A stretch of DNA of 7,631 nt, taken from assembly GCA_031281115.1 (NCBI GenBank), contig JAITFV010000210.1, forward strand, positions 1 through 7,631, written 5' to 3'. The stretch is from Oscillospiraceae bacterium. Lineage in GTDB: Bacteria; Bacillota; Clostridia; Oscillospirales; Ruminococcaceae. The first letter of the stretch is position 1; every line of letters starts with the position of its first letter. The notes beneath the pieces were generated by a model that searched no databases, was not told where the DNA came from, and was given only the letters and a program-made list of their open reading frames with translations. Both the position numbers and the translations under genes were made by a program. Below, piece by piece: positions 1 to 6,036 of the stretch.

Positions 1-27
1 GACAGCGCCCGCTGCGCTCACGCAGCG
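1..27. repeat. 27-bp repeat, left copy, with GC-rich hairpin
   Basis: This 27-bp stretch is identical to the last 27 bases of the window (7605-7631). It contains a hairpin with 7-bp arms, CGCTGCG (10-16) and CGCAGCG (21-27), around the loop CTCA. Positions 2-8 (ACAGCGC) are the right arm of a second hairpin whose left arm would lie outside the window; the full version is visible at 7595-7612. The likely identity is a dispersed intergenic repeat at which the contig was broken. A circular molecule is the alternative but is unlikely given the chromosomal genes. Confidence 0.85.
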
Positions 28-34
28 GAAACCC

Positions 35-72
35 GTTTAAATTGAAACTGTGGAACAGTTTTCAATTTAAAC
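35..72. repeat. AT-rich inverted repeat upstream of the FkbM gene
   Basis: The left arm GTTTAAATTGAAACTGT pairs with the right arm ACAGTTTTCAATTTAAAC across a GGA loop, with one extra T in the right arm. The hairpin ends four bases before a TATAAT box. It may be a terminator-like or regulatory structure, but no clean T-tract follows, so a dispersed repeat is equally possible. A similarly built AT-rich hairpin sits upstream of the DUF512 gene at the other end of the window. Confidence 0.75.
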
Positions 73-75
73 GAT

Positions 76-81
76 TATAAT
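76..81 (+). promoter_or_regulatory. Candidate -10 box for the FkbM gene
   Basis: TATAAT matches the sigma70/sigmaA -10 consensus and lies 20 bases before the ATG at 102. No good -35 hexamer occurs 16-18 bases upstream; that interval lies inside the inverted repeat. The ribosome binding site GGGAG (90-94) follows with a 7-base spacer to the ATG. The promoter call is therefore tentative. Confidence 0.35.
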
Positions 82-101
82 ATAAAACAGGGAGCGAATT
101 T

Positions 102-1184
102 ATGTTCACCGAAACCGTAAGTCTATGGCAATACTTAGAAGAAGCTGCCGAGTCAAACCGACCGATTATCATCTACGGCATGGGCAACGGCGCGGAGAAA
201 ATACTCGCCGTCATGGAAGCCCGCGGCTTGGAACCTGCGGCTTTTATGGCGAGCGATGAATTCGTGCGGGGACATAGCTTCCGCGGCTTTGAGGTGAAAA
301 AACTCGCTGACATAGAAAGACAGTACAGCGATTTCATAATTTTAATAGCCTTCGGGACAAACCGCCCCGATGTACTTGAGAAAATAGAACGGCTCACGGA
401 AAGATACGAGGTTTACGCGCCCGATGTCCCTGTTTACGGCGATGTTTTATTCGATGAAAAATATGTGGTTGAAAACGTCGGAAAAATCAAGGAAGTTCGC
501 GAGTTACTTGCAGACGAGCAGTCTAAAGAAATCTTCGATAAGTTAATCGATTATAGAATAAGCGGCAAGTTAGAACCGCTTCGCGCCACGGTTTCAGCGC
601 GGCAAAACGCACTTGATTTACTTAATATTAAGCTTGATGAAAGCGAGGTTTTCTTCGATTTCGGGGCTTACGACGGCGATACGGCGCAGGAGTTCGCCGA
701 GTATACAGGTGGAAGCTACAATAAGATTTATGCTTTTGAGCCTGATTTCCGCAGTTTTTGTAAACTTCGGCGCAGACATTATCTGATAGAACCGGTGAAG
801 CTTGAGGCGATTAACGCCGCTGTTTATAATCAAGACGGCGAAGAAAAGTTTTCAAACGCGGCAGGCAGACAATCGTCAATGCTCGGTGTGCTGACTAAGG
901 ACAAAAAAATCAAAACTATAAAAGCGGATACTTTCTGTGAGAAAAAGCAGGTCAAGCCTACGCTGATTAAAATAGATGTTGAAGGCTGCGAGAGGCCCGC
1001 GCTTGAAGGCGCGGCGGCGACTTTGAAGAAACACAAGCCGAAACTTATTGTTTCGCTCTATCATCGAACCGAGGACTTGCTTGAACTGCCGCTTATGCTT
1101 AGAAAAATGAACAGCAGATACAAAATGTATCTGCGCAGACATGAGTATATTCCGGCGTGGGATATTAATTTATACTGCGTTTAG
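102..1184 (+). CDS. FkbM family SAM-dependent methyltransferase
   Basis: This is a 360-aa protein with two parts. Residues 20-130 look like a Rossmann-type domain, starting with the glycine-rich strand-loop YGMGNGAEK (25-33), as seen at the front of some FkbM and sugar-modifying proteins. Residues about 185-340 form the FkbM methyltransferase domain: SAM-binding motif I FDFGAYDGD (about 186), the acidic motif AFEPD (about 211) and KIDVEGCE (290-297), which is diagnostic of FkbM proteins. The family O-methylates polyketides, glycans and related substrates; the substrate here is unknown, but cell-surface glycan is a fair guess. There is no signal peptide or membrane segment, so it should be cytosolic. 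The ATG at 102 has GGGAG seven bases upstream. The next gene starts 59 bases downstream on the same strand and may be co-transcribed. Confidence 0.85.
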   Translation: MFTETVSLWQYLEEAAESNRPIIIYGMGNGAEKILAVMEARGLEPAAFMASDEFVRGHSFRGFEVKKLADIERQYSDFIILIAFGTNRPDVLEKIERLTERYEVYAPDVPVYGDVLFDEKYVVENVGKIKEVRELLADEQSKEIFDKLIDYRISGKLEPLRATVSARQNALDLLNIKLDESEVFFDFGAYDGDTAQEFAEYTGGSYNKIYAFEPDFRSFCKLRRRHYLIEPVKLEAINAAVYNQDGEEKFSNAAGRQSSMLGVLTKDKKIKTIKADTFCEKKQVKPTLIKIDVEGCERPALEGAAATLKKHKPKLIVSLYHRTEDLLELPLMLRKMNSRYKMYLRRHEYIPAWDINLYCV

Positions 1185-1243
1185 AACCTGTCCTAAAATC
1201 TTAAGCGGGGCGGTTTATAATCGCCTGCCGAAAGGGTGTAAAA

Positions 1244-2044
1244 ATGAGAAGAACTGTTTTTATTCTGTTGATTGTGGTTGTAATAGCTATAGTCGGGCTG
1301 TATACTTTTCTTGAATACAGAGTAAACGATATTGTTTACGTGGGTGAAATCTGGGAGCTTCGCTCTCATGACAGGGAGTATGCGGTTCGCAGACTTTATA
1401 ATTCAAACGTTGATGTTGACGCTTTCCGTGAGCGGGTGGAGCCGCTGCTTATTAATGCGGAGTTCACAGAGGAAGAATTCATCGAGTGGGCGCAGCTTTC
1501 GGGCGAACCCGCGCTGTACCTCGCTTTTTATTACAGCGTCTATCCCGATTCCTACAGCAATTTCAGTGCGAGCGCTGATAACAGTTTATTGAGTGTCTAT
1601 GGTGAGGGCGACGATTTTTATGTTTTATCAGCGAGAATTAACCAGGAATCCGCAATAGGGCAGACGGATTTTAATTTTAAAATAACGGATTTATACCTTG
1701 AGGTAACGACTGACGGCCCGCAGATTTATCTGCTCGGCGAAGAGTTTCACATAACGAAGGGCGACACAGAAATGTTCCCGGGGATGCCTGTTAAAAGCGA
1801 GGACGGACGCTCTATGGCGGTAGAACTCGGCGACATCCTTGATTTCTCATTCCATGTGGCAGGGACAGGCACGGTGACGCTTAAATATACCTACAATATA
1901 TCCACAAGCAACATTTTTTCAAGAACAATGCTGGAAAGACAGCTTTTAATAGTAAATGTGTTTATTACGAGTACGGGAGACGGAGATTACAGGTTAGAGT
2001 ATACAAGAGAGCCTTTTTCATCGTTGGAGGAGTTTTTGGGGTAA
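1244..2044 (+). CDS. Unrecognised membrane-anchored protein
   Basis: This 266-aa protein belongs to no family I recognise. Residues 4-23 are strongly hydrophobic after the basic MRR start, giving an N-terminal signal anchor; the rest is polar and acidic, and probably faces outside the membrane. Residues 45-105 look helical and contain a Glu/Asp-rich stretch. From about residue 115 to the end the alternating pattern suggests beta strands, for example a block around FNFKITDLYLEV and another around TVTLKYTYNIS. There is no lipobox cysteine, so it is not an obvious lipoprotein. The start is supported by AGGGTG (1233-1238) five bases before the ATG. A lone TATAAT (1216-1221) upstream has no convincing -35. 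The gene converges on gpsA with only 29 bases between them and no clear terminator. Confidence 0.7.
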   Translation: MRRTVFILLIVVVIAIVGLYTFLEYRVNDIVYVGEIWELRSHDREYAVRRLYNSNVDVDAFRERVEPLLINAEFTEEEFIEWAQLSGEPALYLAFYYSVYPDSYSNFSASADNSLLSVYGEGDDFYVLSARINQESAIGQTDFNFKITDLYLEVTTDGPQIYLLGEEFHITKGDTEMFPGMPVKSEDGRSMAVELGDILDFSFHVAGTGTVTLKYTYNISTSNIFSRTMLERQLLIVNVFITSTGDGDYRLEYTREPFSSLEEFLG

Positions 2045-2073
2045 TATCGTTTAGCTTTAAAACCGCCCTAAAT

Positions 2074-3090
2074 TTACTGCTCGCAGCAATCCCAGTATTC
2101 TTCCCGCTCGTGCGTTGAAGGACGGCTCATCAGTGCTTTTAACGCTTCGGCGGGTTTTATACCCTCGAACAGTATTTTACATAACTGCTCAATAATCGGC
2201 ACTTCAACATTATACATTTCAGCGAGTTCCATCGCGGAGCGCGCACTGCCGTAGCCCTCGACAGTCCCGACTTCCTCAACGGTTTCCGAGGCGGATAAGC
2301 CGCTGCCTATTAATTTTCCGGCTCTGTGATTCCGCGATAATTCCGAGGTGCAGGTGACGATTAAGTCGCCTATTCCCGCAAGCCCTGTGAACGTCTGCCA
2401 GCGCGCACCCAAAGCCACGCTGAGCCTTGTAATTTCTGCTAAGCCGCGAGTCATAATCGCGGCTATACTATTTGCGCCGAGCCCCATACCGAGCGCGATT
2501 CCGCAGCAGAGCGCAATCGTGTTCTTGAGCGCGCCGCCAAGCTCACAGCCGATGACATCGTCTGAAAGATAAATCCGCATGCTTTCGGTTTGCAGCGTAT
2601 CTTGAATGTAATACGCCGAGGTTTGAAACCCGCAGTTGCAGGCACAGACTACAGTAGTCGGGACTCCGCGCCCGACCTCTTCTGCGTGGCAGGGACCTGT
2701 CAGCACCGCAATCGGATTATTCGGGAGAGTTTCGCTTATAACCTCAGACTGGCGCTTCAGCGTACCGCGCTCAAAACCTTTGCCGACATTTAAAAGAATC
2801 GTTTCGGGCGTAACAAATTCGGCGGCTTTTTGTGCAGTTTCGCGCACGAAATCCGAGGGAATCGCAAACACTAAAATATCGCAGCCGCGAATTTCGCTGA
2901 TATCTGCCGTGAAGTTAATCTCCGGCGGCAGTTTTACGCCCGGCAATAACTTTTTATTCTCGCCGTCGCGCTTTATTGCATCTATTTCGTCTTGAAACTT
3001 AGTCCATGCGGTCACTTTATGTCCCGCCTTGCACCAAAGTGCAGCTAACGCCGCGCCGAATCCGCAGCCGAGAACCGCTATTTTAGCCAT
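2074..3090 (-). CDS. gpsA: NAD(P)H-dependent glycerol-3-phosphate dehydrogenase
   Basis: This 338-aa cytosolic enzyme reduces dihydroxyacetone phosphate to sn-glycerol-3-phosphate, the backbone for phospholipids. The N-terminal Rossmann fold starts with IAVLGCGFGAALA; NVGKG (Lys104), TGPCHAEE (from 132), GCELGGALKN (catalytic-region Lys189), GLAGIGD (236-242) and SRNHR (252-256) follow in the order and context expected for GpsA. The ATG at 3090 is chosen over an upstream in-frame GTG-type start at 3117 because GAGGTGG (3098-3104) lies seven bases before it, and because the extra codons fall in a repeat element. It is last in the xre-der-plsY-gpsA series, directly after plsY, whose product uses its product. 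The nucleotide loop appears one residue shorter than the usual GxGxxG form. The length is normal for the family. Confidence 0.95.
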   Translation of the reverse strand: MAKIAVLGCGFGAALAALWCKAGHKVTAWTKFQDEIDAIKRDGENKKLLPGVKLPPEINFTADISEIRGCDILVFAIPSDFVRETAQKAAEFVTPETILLNVGKGFERGTLKRQSEVISETLPNNPIAVLTGPCHAEEVGRGVPTTVVCACNCGFQTSAYYIQDTLQTESMRIYLSDDVIGCELGGALKNTIALCCGIALGMGLGANSIAAIMTRGLAEITRLSVALGARWQTFTGLAGIGDLIVTCTSELSRNHRAGKLIGSGLSASETVEEVGTVEGYGSARSAMELAEMYNVEVPIIEQLCKILFEGIKPAEALKALMSRPSTHEREEYWDCCEQ

Positions 3091-3097
3091 AATTACA

Positions 3098-3104
3098 CCA
3101 CCTC
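3098..3104 (-). promoter_or_regulatory. gpsA Shine-Dalgarno abutting a repeat element
   Basis: On the minus strand this reads GAGGTGG, seven bases before the gpsA ATG (3090). It decides the start codon. Its upstream edge touches the terminal GTAGGG of the inverted-repeat element at 3105-3161, so the element fills the whole gap between the plsY stop and the gpsA ribosome binding site. Confidence 0.8.
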
Positions 3105-3161
3105 GTAGGGAACGCATTTATGCGTTCCGATTTTAGCGGAACGGATTAATCCGTTCCCTAC
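3105..3161. repeat. 57-bp double-hairpin element with GTAGGG/CCCTAC ends
   Basis: The ends are GTAGGG (3105-3110) and CCCTAC (3156-3161). Inside are two hairpins: GGAACGCAT-TT-ATGCGTTCC (3109-3128) and the perfect 20-bp palindrome at 3138-3157 built on GGAACGGATT. Read inward from either end, both halves begin GTAGGGAACG, so they are imperfect terminal inverted repeats. There is no coding capacity. The structure fits a short MITE- or REP-like interspersed repeat. It lies exactly between plsY and gpsA, and its right end provides the plsY stop codon. In the transcript it could act as an RNA stability or processing hairpin between the two cistrons; that role is inference. Confidence 0.85.
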
Positions 3162-3856
3162 CTTTTACGTTCACTCTGTCCGAGCTTCTTTTCGTTTTTA
3201 TTAATCAGCCGTTTTATATTCTGTCTGTGCATAAAAATTAGAATCATCGCGATTACAGACGTGAAAATCACGCCTATGTACGTATAGTGAATATCCAAAA
3301 TAAAAGTTCCCGCTACCCATACGCAAACCGGGTACAGAGCCGCCGCTATTATAGAACCCAGCGAGACGTATCTTGTAAGCGCTACTATTATTATGAACAC
3401 AATCAGAGCCATTAATGCCGCAAGCCAGTTTATTATAAGCCCTGTCGCAACCGTAACTAAAACCGCTTTCCCGCCTTTGAACTTATAATAGAGCGGAAAG
3501 CAGTGCCCCAAAACTGCCGACAGTGAGCCGAGCCACATACACAAATAGGGAAAGTAACCTGCGTATTCTATAGGAGGGTCGATGTCTGAGATTGAATAAG
3601 CATCGGCAGGTAAGAAGAAATGGCAGAATAGTTTTATTAACAAAATCGAAACGACCCCTTTAAGCACATCGCCAAGCAAAACAAAAACAGCGGCAGTTTT
3701 CCCTTGGGTTCGCAGGACATTTGTAAGCCCTGCGCCACCGGAACCTAATTTCCGAATATCTTCGCCGCTTTTAATTTTTGTTACGATAATCGCTGGGTTA
3801 ATGCTGCAAATAAGATACGGCGCAATTATTGCAAAAACAATACAAACGTATAGCAT
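3158..3856 (-). CDS. plsY: Acyl-phosphate:glycerol-3-phosphate acyltransferase PlsY
   Basis: This 232-aa integral membrane enzyme transfers an acyl group from acyl-phosphate to glycerol-3-phosphate, giving lysophosphatidic acid. Several hydrophobic segments span the protein. Motif 1 is GSGGAGLTNVLR (Ser39, Arg49), a variant of the usual GSGN.GATN.LR. Motif 2 is the phosphate loop region LGHCFPLYYKFKGGK (118-130). Motif 3 is HRQNIKRLINKNE (His210, Asn213, Glu222). A longer than usual loop at about 80-103 makes it larger than the typical ~200 aa. The ATG at 3856 has AAGGAG nine bases upstream; a TTG one codon earlier is a possible alternative. It lies 56 bases after der and just ahead of gpsA. 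The TAG stop is formed by the end of the adjacent repeat element. Confidence 0.95.
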   Translation of the reverse strand: MLYVCIVFAIIAPYLICSINPAIIVTKIKSGEDIRKLGSGGAGLTNVLRTQGKTAAVFVLLGDVLKGVVSILLIKLFCHFFLPADAYSISDIDPPIEYAGYFPYLCMWLGSLSAVLGHCFPLYYKFKGGKAVLVTVATGLIINWLAALMALIVFIIIVALTRYVSLGSIIAAALYPVCVWVAGTFILDIHYTYIGVIFTSVIAMILIFMHRQNIKRLINKNEKKLGQSERKR

Positions 3857-3875
3857 CAAACTTTTCTCCTTAGTT

Positions 3876-3910
3876 AATTGTCAATTGTCAATTGTTAATT
3901 GTTAATTGTC
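3876..3910. repeat. Five tandem 7-bp repeats between der and plsY
   Basis: Five consecutive heptamers read AATTGTC, AATTGTC, AATTGTT, AATTGTT, AATTGTC on the plus strand. They fill the gap between the der stop (3913-3915) and the plsY Shine-Dalgarno. The unit length is not a multiple of three, but the array is non-coding, so copy-number change would alter only intercistronic spacing. Each junction creates CAATTG- or TTAATT-type self-complementary steps, giving weak structure only. Confidence 0.9.
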
Positions 3911-3912
3911 CG

Positions 3913-5229
3913 TCATTCGCCGCGTTCACGCGGAATTATTACAATCGGCGTACCGTCCATTGAGAACGTTTCGCGGATTTGATTTTCGATGTATCTTTGA
4001 TATGAGAAGTGAAACAGGTCGAGCTTATTGCAGAAAACTACGAACGTAGGCGGTTTTACGCTTGCCTGCGTGATGTAAAAAAGCTTGAGCCTTTTTCCTT
4101 TGTCCGTCGGCGGCTGAACACGCGCAGTCGCTATTGCCAGCATATCGTTGAGTAGGCCTGTTGAGCTTCTGCGGGCGTTCTGCTCTGATGTGTATTTTAT
4201 AAGCTCAAACAGCTTGTCTGTTCGCTGCCCTGTTTTCGCGGAAATAAACACGAACGGCGCGTACTTCATAAACGAGAAATCTTTTTCAAGCTTTTCTGTG
4301 AACTGCTTCATCGTCTTGTCGTTCTTCTCGATTAAATCCCACTTATTAACCGCAATCACGCTTGCTTTCCCTTTGTCGTGAGCGTAACCCGCAACCTTGG
4401 AATCCTGCTCGGTGAAGCCCTCCTCAGCGTCAATCATCATCACGCAGACATCGGCACGGTCAACTGCCATAAAAGCGCGCAATGCGCTGTATTTTTCAAC
4501 GTTTTCGCCGCTTCTGATTTTAGATTTACGGCGCAGACCCGCCGTATCAATCAGGATATATTTTTCACCTTTAAACTCAACAGGCGTGTCAATAGCATCG
4601 CGGGTGGTTCCTGCGATTTTGGAAACGATTACGCGATTTGTACCTGCGATTTTATTTACTAACGAGGACTTGCCGGCGTTTGGTTTGCCGATAATTGCTA
4701 TGTGCGGAATATCGTCGTCAGCCGGCGTTCCGTCTACATCCGGCAGAAATTTCACAACCTCGTCAAGTAAATCGCCCGTGCCGTGCCCGTGAACCGATGA
4801 AACCGGGAACGGCTCGCCTAACCCTAAATTATAAAATTCGTAAAGCTCCGGCGGGTTTTCGCCTGTGTTATCGCATTTATTTACGCAAAGCACAACCGGT
4901 TTACCGCTTTTTTGCAGTATTACAGCAACCTCGCTGTCGCCTGCGGTAACGCCGCTTTTTATATCCGTGACAAAAACAATTACATCGGCGGTGTCTATGG
5001 CGAGCTGCGCCTGTGTCCTCATTTCGGACATGATTTCATCTTTGGAGTCTTCAGTTCCGCCCGTGTCAACAAGCATAAACTCCCTGCCGAGCCAGTCGGT
5101 CTTGCCGTAAATTCTGTCGCGAGTAATACCCGGCGCGTCGTCAACAATAGACGTGCGCTTGCCTGTCAGTTTATTGAAAAGCGTGGATTTGCCCACGTTC
5201 GGGCGTCCGACGATTGCTGCTAAAGCCAT
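3913..5229 (-). CDS. der: Ribosome biogenesis double GTPase Der (EngA)
   Basis: This 438-aa cytosolic GTPase is needed for assembly of the 50S ribosomal subunit. It has the family's tandem G domains. The first has GRPNVGKS (8-15), DTGG (55-58) and NKCD (117-120). The second has GKPNAGKS (181-188), DTAGLRRKS (from 228), NKWD (295-298) and SAK (330-332). A KH-like C-terminal domain (about 350-438) carries the conserved PPTFVVFCN stretch and ends near PIVIIPRERG. Length and motifs are complete. The ATG at 5229 has GGAGG seven bases upstream, and that Shine-Dalgarno lies inside the end of the xre gene. The start overlaps the xre stop by one base (TGATG), so translation is probably coupled. plsY and gpsA follow on the same strand. 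Confidence 0.97.
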   Translation of the reverse strand: MALAAIVGRPNVGKSTLFNKLTGKRTSIVDDAPGITRDRIYGKTDWLGREFMLVDTGGTEDSKDEIMSEMRTQAQLAIDTADVIVFVTDIKSGVTAGDSEVAVILQKSGKPVVLCVNKCDNTGENPPELYEFYNLGLGEPFPVSSVHGHGTGDLLDEVVKFLPDVDGTPADDDIPHIAIIGKPNAGKSSLVNKIAGTNRVIVSKIAGTTRDAIDTPVEFKGEKYILIDTAGLRRKSKIRSGENVEKYSALRAFMAVDRADVCVMMIDAEEGFTEQDSKVAGYAHDKGKASVIAVNKWDLIEKNDKTMKQFTEKLEKDFSFMKYAPFVFISAKTGQRTDKLFELIKYTSEQNARRSSTGLLNDMLAIATARVQPPTDKGKRLKLFYITQASVKPPTFVVFCNKLDLFHFSYQRYIENQIRETFSMDGTPIVIIPRERGE

Positions 5230-5441
5230 CAGCTTTCCTCCCCGGGAACATAGTCAACAATATCTCCGATATTGCATTTTAAGACCTTGCAAATCTTTTG
5301 CAAAGCTTCCATAGAAACAGTTTCGTTTTTGCCTAACTTCGCTAATGTGTTAGAGCTAATACCGCTCAAGCCTTTTAATTCGGTTCTTTTAAGTTCTTTT
5401 TCGGCTAACAGCACCCAAAGTTTTTTGTAAGAAACAGCCAT
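5229..5441 (-). CDS. Small XRE-family HTH transcriptional regulator
   Basis: This 70-aa protein is almost entirely a Cro/C1-type helix-turn-helix of the short HTH_26 kind. The core runs from LLAEKELKRTELKGLSGI through SSNTLAKLGKNE (about 11-40), with the recognition helix near residues 29-37, followed by SMEALQKICKVLKCNIGDIVDYVP, the usual closing helices. Such small regulators are often found on mobile elements, next to restriction-modification genes, or controlling a divergent gene. The ATG at 5441 is supported by GGAG (5450-5453) with an 8-base spacer; a longer reading frame from a TTG at 5561 lacks this support. A very strong promoter points away from it on the other strand, so it may control the gene at 5761 and possibly itself. 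Its stop overlaps the der start by one base. No good minus-strand promoter was found immediately upstream. Confidence 0.88.
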   Translation of the reverse strand: MAVSYKKLWVLLAEKELKRTELKGLSGISSNTLAKLGKNETVSMEALQKICKVLKCNIGDIVDYVPGEES

Positions 5442-5461
5442 AATAAAATCTCCAAAAAGTA

Positions 5462-5489
5462 TTGACAAATCTTTATAACGTGATATAAT
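5462..5489 (+). promoter_or_regulatory. Consensus extended sigma70 promoter, divergent from xre
   Basis: TTGACA (5462-5467), a 16-base spacer, then TATAAT (5484-5489) preceded by TGA, which makes an extended -10 (TGATATAAT). Both hexamers match consensus at every position. Transcription would start near 5496 and run rightward, through a leader of about 265 bases containing the repeat at 5593-5689, to the small gene at 5761. The promoter starts only 20 bases upstream of the xre ATG on the opposite strand, a layout typical of regulator-controlled divergent pairs. Confidence 0.85.
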
Positions 5490-5501
5490 ATAACCATACA
5501 G

Positions 5502-5521
5502 CCACATTTGAGTAGTTGTGG
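5502..5521. promoter_or_regulatory. Possible operator-like dyad
   Basis: CCACA (5502-5506) and TGTGG (5517-5521) form a short dyad with a 10-base centre, just downstream of the expected transcription start of the strong plus-strand promoter. That position would suit a binding site for the adjacent XRE regulator or a small RNA hairpin. With arms of only five bases, chance is a real alternative. Confidence 0.25.
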
Positions 5522-5592
5522 AATGTTGTAGTCGGCTAATTATCAAGGCTATATTAGACAAGTGTATTTATTCATGCAGTTGTTTAACTTTA

Positions 5593-5689
5593 AAACCACC
5601 CCGCCCCTCGTCAAGGAGGGGAATTGGGTTTGTTGAAACTGAAATCATTCCCCTCCTTGGAGGGGTGCCGCGAAGCGGCGGGGTGGTTT
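5593..5689. repeat. 97-bp inverted-repeat element in the leader of the small gene
   Basis: The termini AAACCACCCCGCC (5593-5605) and GGCGGGGTGGTTT (5677-5689) are perfect 13-bp inverted repeats. Inside, AAGGAGGGGAAT (from 5613) pairs with ATTCCCCTCCTT (ending 5658), and the right half has an extra small GC hairpin (GCCGCGAAGCGGC). There is no coding capacity. I recognise this CACCCCGCC...AGGAGGGGAAT type as a common dispersed repeat of gut Clostridia genomes, from memory and not from a search. It interrupts the region between the strong promoter and the gene it should serve, and in RNA would fold into a long stem. Confidence 0.85.
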
Positions 5690-5747
5690 GTAGATAAAAA
5701 ACGATGATATATCAATACATATATCTAACAGAGCAATTATTAATAAC

Positions 5748-5755
5748 GGAGGTGA
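5748..5755 (+). promoter_or_regulatory. Near-perfect Shine-Dalgarno of the small gene
   Basis: GGAGGTGA matches the complement of the 16S rRNA 3' end over eight bases and lies five bases before the ATG at 5761. It decides the start against an in-frame ATG at 5704 that lacks a ribosome binding site. Confidence 0.85.
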
Positions 5756-5760
5756 CCATA

Positions 5761-6036
5761 ATGACAAAATTTGAAGAAACCCTAAAACACGCTTTTACAG
5801 AGTCCCGGCATGAGCTTAGTATGCAAAACCGAAAGACAGATGCGGAGTACAAAAGCCACACAAAAAAACACAATGAATTGTATGATGAAATTAAAATTCT
5901 TCTTGGTGATAATCGTAAACTGATTAGCGACTATGAAGCGGCAACGAATGAAATGGGCAGCATTGACGATGAATTTGTTTATTTGCAGGGCATGATTGAC
6001 TGCGTGAAACTGCTGCGAATAATCAAGATGATTTAA
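5761..6036 (+). CDS. Small helical protein of unknown function
   Basis: This 91-aa protein is strongly predicted to be helical and charged, with a likely coiled-coil stretch from about residue 15 to 70 and a more hydrophobic C-terminal helix (FVYLQGMIDCVKLLRIIKMI). It has no signal peptide, cysteine cluster or enzyme motif. The pattern of a helical body ending in a YLQG.xDCVxLL segment recalls small uncharacterised Clostridia proteins of the DUF6809 kind, but this is only a resemblance. Its start is fixed by an excellent Shine-Dalgarno, and the consensus promoter at 5462-5489 reads toward it. It diverges from the xre gene, suggesting regulation by that protein. Right after its TAA stop comes the terminal TGTAGGG of the 6037-6153 element. 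It converges on the DUF512 gene. Confidence 0.72.
   Translation: MTKFEETLKHAFTESRHELSMQNRKTDAEYKSHTKKHNELYDEIKILLGDNRKLISDYEAATNEMGSIDDEFVYLQGMIDCVKLLRIIKMI

Noticed and set aside
2045..2073. Bidirectional terminator between the convergent genes at 2044 and 2074
   Set aside because: Only a 5-bp TTTAG/CTAAA pairing is visible, too weak to support a terminator.
4378..4949. Plus-strand open frames inside der
   Set aside because: They lie antisense to a fully motif-supported der gene, have no ribosome binding site, and show no recognisable protein features.
5442..5561. N-terminal extension of the XRE protein from a TTG
   Set aside because: The extra 40 residues would cross the strong promoter region, lack a ribosome binding site and do not resemble the family; the ATG at 5441 has a good one.
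5496..5592. Riboswitch or leader peptide between the strong promoter and the repeat
   Set aside because: No known aptamer pattern was recognised, and the short frames there lack a ribosome binding site.
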